DNA of 19,587 bases from Candidatus Zixiibacteriota bacterium. GTDB lineage: Bacteria; Zixibacteria; MSB-5A5; JAABVY01. The translations under genes were made by a program, and so were the position numbers. The stretch is from contig WJIM01000005.1 of assembly GCA_014730285.1 (NCBI GenBank), positions 1 to 19,587 of the forward strand. The letters run 5' to 3'. Positions 7,108-14,191 of this stretch are shown piece by piece; within the stretch, counting starts at the first letter, position 1; each line of letters opens with the position of its first letter. Under the pieces are notes generated by a model, which saw nothing but the letters and a program-made list of their open reading frames with translations, made no database searches and was not told the origin of the DNA.

Positions 7108-7419
7108 TTGCTCATACTAACAAGGAAGTTAGGGGAAAGCATTACCATCGGTGACAATATCAAGGTCACTGTTCTGGGGATTTACGGGCGGCAGGTCCGG
7201 CTCGGTATCGAGGCGCCCCTGAAAGTGGTAGTGCACAGGGAAGAGATTTATGTCAAAATTCAGAAGGAAAACCGCAAGGCCTCTCAGGCCGATAAGGACG
7301 AACTTAACAATGCGGTTGAATATCTGAAAGGCAAGTACAAGGGTGAAATCAAGAAATCCGATTCAAAGCCCAAGATGCGTTACCGTGACGACCGTTCCAA
7401 AAGGCCGCCCAAACCGTAA
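7108..7419 (+). CDS. csrA: carbon storage regulator CsrA with a basic C-terminal tail
   Basis: A 103-residue RNA-binding regulator starting at TTG. Residues 1-50 match CsrA throughout: MLILTRKLGESITIGDNIKV, GRQVRLGIEAP and VVHREEIY with the RNA-contacting Arg44. CsrA dimers bind GGA loops in mRNA leaders and usually block translation. The protein is longer than the E. coli form (61 residues). A helix of about 25 residues is followed by a Lys/Arg/Pro-rich tail (ending RSKRPPKP) that I have not seen as a standard domain. Placement between flgK and flgL, with fliW after flgL, is the classic arrangement in which FliW sequesters CsrA until flagellin accumulates. Confidence 0.96.
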   Translation: MLILTRKLGESITIGDNIKVTVLGIYGRQVRLGIEAPLKVVVHREEIYVKIQKENRKASQADKDELNNAVEYLKGKYKGEIKKSDSKPKMRYRDDRSKRPPKP

Positions 7420-7432
7420 GGGGGAAAATCGT

Positions 7433-7498
7433 ATGGAGGATTTCATTCGAATTGAAGTGAAAAAAATTAAGCGATTTGATGGGATAAAGAGGTTATGA
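7433..7498 (+). CDS. possible 21-codon leader ORF coupled to flgL
   Basis: ATG 7433 opens a 21-codon frame (beginning MEDFIRIEVKK, ending KRL) whose TGA 7496-7498 overlaps the flgL ATG as ATGA. AAGGGGG at 7418-7424 lies 8 bases upstream as a plausible ribosome binding site. The only purine run directly before flgL, AAGAGG at 7487-7492, is just 2 bases from its start codon, so flgL may depend on translation of this small frame. GGA triplets at 7423, 7435, 7438 and 7482, including ATGGA (7433-7437), could be CsrA targets. It may be only a coupling device, or a chance frame. Confidence 0.4.
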   Translation: MEDFIRIEVKKIKRFDGIKRL

Positions 7499-9426
7499 GA
7501 GTAACCAGTAAAATGATAGCGGATCAGGTTATAAACAACCTGTCCAAAAACATCAGCCGTTTCCTGGATCTGCAAAACCAGATGTCCACTGGACGGCGTA
7601 TAATGAAGCCCTCGGACGATCCGATCGGCACGATTAAGGACCTGTCTTATCGCTCGCGATTATCCGAGATCGAGCAGTATCGTGCGAATATTTCCGAAGG
7701 CAACAACTGGCTGGCCTCGGTTGATGTCGCCCTGGGCGATACAACCGAAATGATCAGCCAGGCCAAGGAGATTGCGGTCTCGCTGGCCAATGATACTTAC
7801 GATGCCACCGCGCGCGATTCTGTGGCCAACGAGGTCGAATCGCTCTTTCAGCAGGTGCTGCAGTCCGGAAACCTTCAGCAGGGGTCACGTTACCTTTTTT
7901 CCGGTCATATGACCCGCACCAAGCCGTTCGTGGCTTCAGCCAAGGGTGTGACTTATGAAGGCGATCAGGGATTGATAAAGTATGAAATCGAAACCTCAAC
8001 CAAAATAAGTATCAATATTCCCGGCTCGGATATTCTCACAAGGCCCTTCCGGGTATTGGGTGAGGATGGCGACCTCAATGCCGGTATCGATGGCAATACG
8101 CTTTTGGCCGACCTCAACAGCGGCAGGGGAGTCGATCTGTCTCCGGGATCTTTTACCATAACCGATCAGAATTTGAGCAATTCGGTTACGATAACGATTC
8201 CTCCCGCAACAACAGATATAAATACGCTGATGACCGAGATCAATAATCAGCTCGTGGCCGGAGGTATCGACAATCTGACGGTTCAACTTGGCCAGGAAGG
8301 CAATAATCTCAAGCTGATTGCTGCCGATAATCCGGAAATCTCTCTCTCGACGCCGCTTTCCAATTTGAATTATGGAATCGGCATCGGTCAGGAACCGAAC
8401 GAAATCCGTATTCATACATCCGACTATTCGACTGATGTTACGGCCGATCTCTCGGCCGCCTCGACTATTGGCGATGTTATCACGGAAATCAATAATACAC
8501 TGACCTCAGCGGGAATCAGCAATGTTACCGCCAGCCTGAATCCGACCTCGACCGGAATCGATATCGAGGATACCAATGGTGTGCCTCTGGGGCTTCAGGT
8601 TTCTGAGATTTCTACCGAGTCGTTTACCGGAGCCAAGCTGGGTATTCTCGGCAATATATCGCCGCTTCTCTCGGGTCAGGATGTTAATCCTCAGCCCGAG
8701 TTCAGCGTGGAGGAGATCGCCCCGGGCGACACGACCGCCTCGGATATCGGACTTCTGGGTAATTTCAATTATAACCTGGTGGGCAGCGACCTCGATCCCG
8801 AGATTACGCTTCTGACACCGCTGGCTCTCATGGATAACGGATTGGGTTATGAATTGAATGAAATAATGATAGCCCAGGGATCCAATTCGATCAATTTAAA
8901 TTTGGGAGCGACCGGAATAACCACAATTGGCGATCTGATCGACACCTTCAATAACAGCGGTCTGTCGATACAGGCCACTATTAATGACAGCCAGAAGGGA
9001 ATTCAGATCGAGTCGACAGTGGTCGGACAGACATTATTGATCGAAGATATCGGTAAGTCCAATACCTCCTATAATCTGGGAATCGAGGGCTCTCCGGACG
9101 TACTCGGAAATTTCATATTTTTAATAGATGCTCTTCGGAATAACGATCAGAAAGGCGTGGCTGATGTTATCGGCAGCCTGGATTCATCGTTGAATCATAT
9201 TCTCAACGAGCGGGCCTCGGTAGGAGCCAAGATGGTGCGTATGGAGACCACCGAATCCCGCTTGATGGACTACAATCTTGAGGTAACCAAGTTATTAAGC
9301 GAAACCGAAGGTGCGGATATAACCAAGCTCGTAGCCGATCTTGCAACTCAGGAAAATATCTACACGGCGGCTCTGAACTCGGCTGCCAAGATCATACAAC
9401 CATCTTTGTTGGATTTTATAAGGTAA
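7495..9426 (+). CDS. flgL: hook-filament junction protein FlgL (HAP3) with a large repeat-bearing insert
   Basis: A 643-residue protein, about twice the usual length of 300-320. Residues 1 to about 165 are the FlgL/flagellin N-terminal coiled-coil domain (MRVTSKMIADQVINNLSKNI, LQNQMSTGRRIMKPSDDP). Residues about 535-643 are the matching C-terminal helices, ending YTAALNSAAKIIQPSLLDFIR (shown as the family end block). Between them lie roughly 370 residues of beta-rich modules. Three resemble flagellin hook-IN repeats, near residues 206-285, 291-365 and 446-520, each with a TI(G/N)xL/V..(I/F)NN..xxxGI pattern and a following G/N-rich strand. They should form outer domains exposed at the hook-filament junction. 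The gene follows csrA; fliW begins 7 bases after its stop. Confidence 0.93.
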   Translation: MRVTSKMIADQVINNLSKNISRFLDLQNQMSTGRRIMKPSDDPIGTIKDLSYRSRLSEIEQYRANISEGNNWLASVDVALGDTTEMISQAKEIAVSLANDTYDATARDSVANEVESLFQQVLQSGNLQQGSRYLFSGHMTRTKPFVASAKGVTYEGDQGLIKYEIETSTKISINIPGSDILTRPFRVLGEDGDLNAGIDGNTLLADLNSGRGVDLSPGSFTITDQNLSNSVTITIPPATTDINTLMTEINNQLVAGGIDNLTVQLGQEGNNLKLIAADNPEISLSTPLSNLNYGIGIGQEPNEIRIHTSDYSTDVTADLSAASTIGDVITEINNTLTSAGISNVTASLNPTSTGIDIEDTNGVPLGLQVSEISTESFTGAKLGILGNISPLLSGQDVNPQPEFSVEEIAPGDTTASDIGLLGNFNYNLVGSDLDPEITLLTPLALMDNGLGYELNEIMIAQGSNSINLNLGATGITTIGDLIDTFNNSGLSIQATINDSQKGIQIESTVVGQTLLIEDIGKSNTSYNLGIEGSPDVLGNFIFLIDALRNNDQKGVADVIGSLDSSLNHILNERASVGAKMVRMETTESRLMDYNLEVTKLLSETEGADITKLVADLATQENIYTAALNSAAKIIQPSLLDFIR

Positions 9427-9433
9427 GGTTATT

Positions 9434-9913
9434 ATGAAAATTGCGACTTTCAGATTCGGTGAATTGGAAATACCGGAAGAGAATATCATCGAGTTTCCAA
9501 AGGGGCTTATAGGTTTTGAGCAGTTTAAAAAATTTGTGCTGTTGGAACGAGAGGACTCGGACCCGTTTTGCTGGCTGCAGTCTCTCGAGGATCCAAACCT
9601 TGCCTTTGTGGTGATCAACCCGACCATATTCTTCAAGAATTACAAGATCGAGATCCACTACAAGGAACTTGAAGACATCCAGGTATCCTCACTGGACAGA
9701 ATCGAAATCTTCGCCATCGTGACAATTCCGGATGATATCTCCAAGATGTCGGCCAATCTTCTGGGGCCGCTGGTGATTAATCTGGACAACAACAATGGCA
9801 AACAGGTAGTGTTGTCGAACAGCCCGTACACTATTCAGCATTATGTGCTGGACGAACTGAGCAAAAATGTCAAGGATTCCGCCAGAAAGCAAAGACTGGC
9901 GGTGCAGATTTAA
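9434..9913 (+). CDS. fliW: flagellar assembly factor FliW
   Basis: A 159-residue FliW. Diagnostic blocks are the start, MKIATFRFGELEIPEENIIEFPKGLIGFEQF (split here as two family blocks), then FCWLQSLEDPNLAFVVINP and the later LGPLVIN...GKQVVLSNSPYTIQHYVL. FliW binds CsrA allosterically and prevents it from repressing flagellin translation; free flagellin displaces CsrA from FliW, which gives homeostatic control. ATG 9434 follows AAGG at 9425-9428. It belongs functionally with csrA three genes upstream. Its TAA overlaps the short AAGG that serves the next gene. Confidence 0.97.
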   Translation: MKIATFRFGELEIPEENIIEFPKGLIGFEQFKKFVLLEREDSDPFCWLQSLEDPNLAFVVINPTIFFKNYKIEIHYKELEDIQVSSLDRIEIFAIVTIPDDISKMSANLLGPLVINLDNNNGKQVVLSNSPYTIQHYVLDELSKNVKDSARKQRLAVQI

Positions 9914-9923
9914 GGTCTGATTT

Positions 9924-10682
9924 ATGCCGGTAGAGATGCAAACATACAAGCCGATTACCTATAAGGGACATGGTATGCTGGAGAAGGCCTCCGGCTTTAA
10001 TGCCAATGCCCATGTGGTAAATCATGAGCGCCATCATCTGCAGCAATACCGTGCCATTGCCCATGCCACCGGCAAAGAGGTTGTAAGCGAGAATATTACC
10101 ATTCAGTACCGCTTCGTGGACGGAAAACTGATACCTGTCAAGGGTGAAGCCACCGCGGTTCTGAAGGACAAAGAGCAGAAGCCCGATATTCTCGATCTTG
10201 AGTTCAAAAACAAAGCCGAAGGTGAAGAAAATCAGATTGTGGCTGCGAGTTCATCACCGCAGCGGGAGTCCGGGCAGAAGATAGACCGGATCGAAAACAG
10301 AATCGAGACTCAGCTCGAAAAGATCAAAGCAAAGATAAGCGAGCTGAAATCCGAGGAGGAGTCCAGCTTCAAGCTGGCAAGTCTCGAGAATAAAGAACGA
10401 CAATTGGAACAAATTAAGTCGAAAATAGAAAGCCTGAAATCGCATTCCGAAATGGAGTCGAGTTCGCAGGCATTAAATGAATTATTGGATAAAATCGGAA
10501 AAGAATTGACATCGCCGGAAAAGCTTTTGGAAGCTATTATGGGAGTAAAGACCGGCCAGACAAAAGATGATACAGACGAGAATTCCTCCCATGCTTCAAT
10601 GAAAAATGGTGGAGGGGCCTATGACAGAAATATGGATTATTCTCTGCAGGCCCTGGCTATGTCTGCCGCCTGGGTGGCATAG
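9924..10682 (+). CDS. HExxH-motif protein resembling the SprA-related family, with a coiled coil
   Basis: A 252-residue protein of uncertain function. Residues 28-38 read NAHVVNHERHH, giving a zinc-metalloprotease-like HExxH (His34, Glu35, His38). About 25 residues later comes ITIQYRFVDGKLIPVKGEA with Glu75 as a possible further ligand. The order (HExxH, then YxFxDGKxxxVxGE) recalls the SprA-related putative metalloprotease family, typically H-E-x-x-H followed by YQxGPDGxxYAxGGE. Residues about 115-175 are a strongly charged coiled coil, and the C-terminal 50 residues look unstructured except for a final SLQALAMSAAW. There is no signal peptide. It lies 10 bases after fliW and 47 bases before the TPR-GT protein. 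It could be a protease or an inactive scaffold. Confidence 0.6.
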   Translation: MPVEMQTYKPITYKGHGMLEKASGFNANAHVVNHERHHLQQYRAIAHATGKEVVSENITIQYRFVDGKLIPVKGEATAVLKDKEQKPDILDLEFKNKAEGEENQIVAASSSPQRESGQKIDRIENRIETQLEKIKAKISELKSEEESSFKLASLENKERQLEQIKSKIESLKSHSEMESSSQALNELLDKIGKELTSPEKLLEAIMGVKTGQTKDDTDENSSHASMKNGGGAYDRNMDYSLQALAMSAAWVA

Positions 10683-10729
10683 CCCAGCCATACCAATTGG
10701 AAATTACAACTTAATAGGAAGATTTATGT

Positions 10730-13700
10730 ATGGATATCCCCAAAATTGCGGAATTACGCCAGAAGGTTGAACAATCGCCTGACAAGCCGGAATTACTGTT
10801 AGAGCTTGCAAATCTTTATATCAGCGCCAAATGCTTCAAGGAAGCTCTTGAGCAGCTCGAGAAAGCATTCGAAATCGTGCCGGAACATCCCGATCTGGCC
10901 ACCAATATCGCCGCTATTGCTGTTTCGCTGGGCGATACCGGGAAAGCCCTGGAGTATTTCGAAAAGGCGGTGGAGATTTCACCCAAATCTCCGGTCTGCC
11001 ATTACAACCTCGGGTTAATCTATACATCAATAGAGAAACTCGATAAAGCGGAAGAATCGTTCAGCAAATTGATCGAGCTTGAGCCGGAAAACGATCAGGC
11101 TTATTCCGACCTTGCGGTTGTGCAGAGCTACAGGGGCAAGGTTGAGGAGGCCAAAAAGAGCTTTCTCAAAGCGCTTGAGCTCAATCCCTTCTATGAGAAG
11201 GGCTTGAATAATTATCTGGAATTCTGCCTTCAGCAGAAGGACTTCAAGGCCGGTCTCGAGGCGGCAAATAAGTACCTGGAACTGAATCCCCATGAGCAGA
11301 AAATAACCGAATGGCAAAACCGTATGGAACAGTTGGTCAATACAGATTCCGACAACGTGGATATCGATAAGATAGTATCCGAGATTCATGCCACACCAAA
11401 AGAGACCGCGAGATTAAAAATTGCCTTTTTCGACAGCCAGAATGCCTTCGGAAAGGATATACTGAAGCACTTCAACCTGCATCACGATGTCCATCTCTTT
11501 CAGGGCAATACGGTTGAGGATGTCAAAAAGCTTATGGAATGGGCCGATCTGGCTTGGTTCGAGTGGTGCGACCAGTTGATTATCGAGGCTGCCAAACTGC
11601 CCAAGACCTGCCCGATTATTTGCCGTCTGCATTCGTACGAGGCATTTACCACAATGCCCGATCATGTGGATTGGCGCAAAGTCGATAAGCTGGTGATGGT
11701 AAACCAATCGGTGGAAAAAGTGATGAGCATGCTTCATCCCAAATGCGCCGCCAGCAATATAATAATCGCCAATGGCGTAGATACCGCCAAATTCAAAATT
11801 CCTCCGGATAAAAAGTATGGCAAAAATCTGTGCTCGGTGGGCTATATCAATTACAAGAAGGACCCGGCTCTGCTGTTGCAGTGTTTCAAGGCGATCCATG
11901 ACCGCGATCCCGAATTCAGATTCTTCCTGGCCGGAGATTATCAGGATCCGCGCTTCAAGCTCTATTTCGATCATATGATTCCGAAGTTGAATATTCCGGT
12001 TCAGTTCGACGGATGGGTCGATGATATTCCCAACTATTTCAAAGACAAGGATTTCGTAATCTCGACCTCAGTCTTCGAGTCATTCCATTATTCGATTGCC
12101 GAGGGTATGGCCTCGGGCCTGATGCCTTTGGTACACAACTGGCCCGGCTCGGAAAATGTCTATCCCGAGAAATACCGGTTCAATACGCCCGATGAATGCG
12201 CGGAGCTTGCATTATCGTTGATGGATCAGGACAGGGCCAGGCTGGCCAAAGACAACCGCATGTATATCATGAAGAATTTCTCCCTGACCGGGCAGCTCAA
12301 GGAAATCGACAGCCTGATCTCCTCAATGAATATCAAACCGGGTACTGCAGAGGTTAAAACCACGCGCAATAAGCTTCTTCCGGATACGGTAGAGAAGTCG
12401 GATGTAGACTACGGCAAAGTCTCGCTTATAATTCCGACCTACAACCGTGCCGAATTTCTGGAAGAAGCGCTGGAGAGCGCATTAAAGCAGACCTATAAGA
12501 ATATTGAAATCATCGTGGTTGACGATGGTTCGACCGACAACACCCCCGAGATTCTTGAGAAGTACAAGGATAAGGTGAAAATAATCCGCCAGGAAAACTG
12601 GGGCGTATCCCGTGCCCTCAATTACGGTATTCTGGCCTCAACTGGTGAATATATATCATGGCTTTCGTCGGATGATGTCTATACTCCGGAGAAGATCGAA
12701 AGGACTGTTGAGGAGCTTCACAAGGATCCGAAACTGGGCATGGTCTATTCCGACTACTACTATATTGACGACAATTCCAAGATGATGCAGCGAGCCAATA
12801 TCCAGCCCCCTGATCCGGATAAGCTGGAGGAGGTTCTTTTTCAGAGGAATCCAATCAACGGTAATTCGGTTCTGTTCCGCCGCGAGGTCCTGAAAAAGAC
12901 AGGTTACTTTGATGAAGGCCTGGGCGGAAGATCGGGGCATACGGCCGACGGCGCGATGTGGCACAAAATCGCCCATTTCTACAAGGTGAAATTTATACCC
13001 GAGCCGTTGGTATATTATCGCATGCATTCCACTAATGTCAGCAAGTCGGTTGACATGGAAAAGAACTGGGAAATGTACCGCCAGTATATGAAGCGCTGGT
13101 ACGATGAGCTCTGGGCGGCCGAGGAGATGACCGACGGCGAGAAACCGTTCAAGTTCAGCAACAAGCCGAAGAAGAAAGGCCTGAATATCGCCTGGATTGG
13201 TTATATCGATCCGGCTGGCATTTCCGCCATGTACAAAAACGCAATAGAAAAATACACTAATCATAAATGCCGCCTGATTACCCATGTGGAAAGCCGCGGC
13301 TTCGATCATGATCTGGTCTGGCAAAAAGTCCTGCACGGCGGCAACGAGGTCATTAAGGATTTCAGCGAAATTCGCAAAATTGCCGAGGAAGCGGATGTGA
13401 TGATATTCAACGCTGCGATTTACATAGGCAATTCCAAAAAAGATGCGCGTTTCTATGACACCGAGGAACTGCCCCTGGGGCCGATTGACTGGAAGATGTA
13501 TACGGAAGACAAAAAATGCGCGGCATTTTTCTTCGGATCGACCTCGGTGCGCAGAAATTATCCCTTCTATTATCAGCAGTTCAAGGATAAGGGCTGGGCG
13601 ACAATAACATGCCAGCCGGATATCTATCACAATATGCCCGGCTCGCATTATATACCGATTCTCCTGAACCGCGATAAAGACCGCTATGCGAGAATCGAAC

Positions 13701-14191
13701 CGAGTGTTGATGATGGAATTGTGATCGTCCAGACCTCCTCTGACCGCGGGCTGAAAAATATCGATATGCATGAGCGCATAAGGGATAAAGTTCTGAGCAA
13801 ATATAACAATGTCGAATTCCAATTCATCGAGAATCTGAAATATTACGATGCCATGCGGGTCAAGGCGGCTGCAAATATCGGCTTCGATCAGATGCAGGTA
13901 GGAGATGGCTACTATTGCACCGCCTCGATCGAGCATTCAGCTCTGGGGCTGGTTAATATCATCCATCTCGATGATTTCGCCAAAAACCTGATTGCCCGCA
14001 CAATCGGAACCAAGGAGCTGCCATGGTGCACTCCCGCCGATGAATGGGAGCTGTACGAGATTCTGGATTCGCTATTGGCCGATCCGAAACGGATTGTGGC
14101 CGAGCAGAATCGCACCTATGAATGGTCTAAGAAGTGGTGGCATGAGAAGGACTTAATCTATCACCTTACTGAATTCTTGGAAAGGTTGTAA
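10730..14191 (+). CDS. TPR protein with three glycosyltransferase modules (GT4, GT2, GT-B-like)
   Basis: An 1153-residue cytoplasmic protein. Residues 1 to about 195 are five or so TPR repeats (for example KALEYFEKAVEISPKSPVCHYNLG). Residues about 228-530 form a GT4-type GT-B domain with ANGVDTAKF (347-355) and ESFHYSIAEGMASG (450-463), which contains the EX7E nucleotide-sugar motif (Glu450, Glu458). Residues about 563-790 are a GT2 GT-A domain: VSLIIPTYNRAEFLEEAL, VVDDGSTDN (596-604), WLSSDD (644-649) and a late GAMWHKIA...YYRMHSTN. From about 817 there is another GT-B-like region (LNIAWIGYIDPAG, IVIVQTSSDRGLKNIDMH). It likely transfers several sugars to a protein or glycan, with the TPRs holding the target. 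AGGAAG at 10716-10721 precedes ATG 10730; TAATG overlap with the next gene. Confidence 0.88.
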   Translation: MDIPKIAELRQKVEQSPDKPELLLELANLYISAKCFKEALEQLEKAFEIVPEHPDLATNIAAIAVSLGDTGKALEYFEKAVEISPKSPVCHYNLGLIYTSIEKLDKAEESFSKLIELEPENDQAYSDLAVVQSYRGKVEEAKKSFLKALELNPFYEKGLNNYLEFCLQQKDFKAGLEAANKYLELNPHEQKITEWQNRMEQLVNTDSDNVDIDKIVSEIHATPKETARLKIAFFDSQNAFGKDILKHFNLHHDVHLFQGNTVEDVKKLMEWADLAWFEWCDQLIIEAAKLPKTCPIICRLHSYEAFTTMPDHVDWRKVDKLVMVNQSVEKVMSMLHPKCAASNIIIANGVDTAKFKIPPDKKYGKNLCSVGYINYKKDPALLLQCFKAIHDRDPEFRFFLAGDYQDPRFKLYFDHMIPKLNIPVQFDGWVDDIPNYFKDKDFVISTSVFESFHYSIAEGMASGLMPLVHNWPGSENVYPEKYRFNTPDECAELALSLMDQDRARLAKDNRMYIMKNFSLTGQLKEIDSLISSMNIKPGTAEVKTTRNKLLPDTVEKSDVDYGKVSLIIPTYNRAEFLEEALESALKQTYKNIEIIVVDDGSTDNTPEILEKYKDKVKIIRQENWGVSRALNYGILASTGEYISWLSSDDVYTPEKIERTVEELHKDPKLGMVYSDYYYIDDNSKMMQRANIQPPDPDKLEEVLFQRNPINGNSVLFRREVLKKTGYFDEGLGGRSGHTADGAMWHKIAHFYKVKFIPEPLVYYRMHSTNVSKSVDMEKNWEMYRQYMKRWYDELWAAEEMTDGEKPFKFSNKPKKKGLNIAWIGYIDPAGISAMYKNAIEKYTNHKCRLITHVESRGFDHDLVWQKVLHGGNEVIKDFSEIRKIAEEADVMIFNAAIYIGNSKKDARFYDTEELPLGPIDWKMYTEDKKCAAFFFGSTSVRRNYPFYYQQFKDKGWATITCQPDIYHNMPGSHYIPILLNRDKDRYARIEPSVDDGIVIVQTSSDRGLKNIDMHERIRDKVLSKYNNVEFQFIENLKYYDAMRVKAAANIGFDQMQVGDGYYCTASIEHSALGLVNIIHLDDFAKNLIARTIGTKELPWCTPADEWELYEILDSLLADPKRIVAEQNRTYEWSKKWWHEKDLIYHLTEFLERL

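Noticed and set aside
8100..9100. DNA-level tandem repeat in flgL
   Set aside because: The similarity of the modules is visible only in protein; nucleotide copies are too diverged to call a sequence repeat.
10683..10729. Promoter or terminator in the 47-base gap before the triple-GT gene
   Set aside because: No hairpin with U-tract, no GG-N10-GC sigma-54 site and no well-spaced sigma-70 boxes; only an AGGAAG ribosome binding site is clear.
12656..13936. A 426-codon open frame on the minus strand
   Set aside because: It lies wholly opposite the triple-GT gene, whose domains are clear. Its composition looks like an antisense echo of biased codon use, and it has no operon context.
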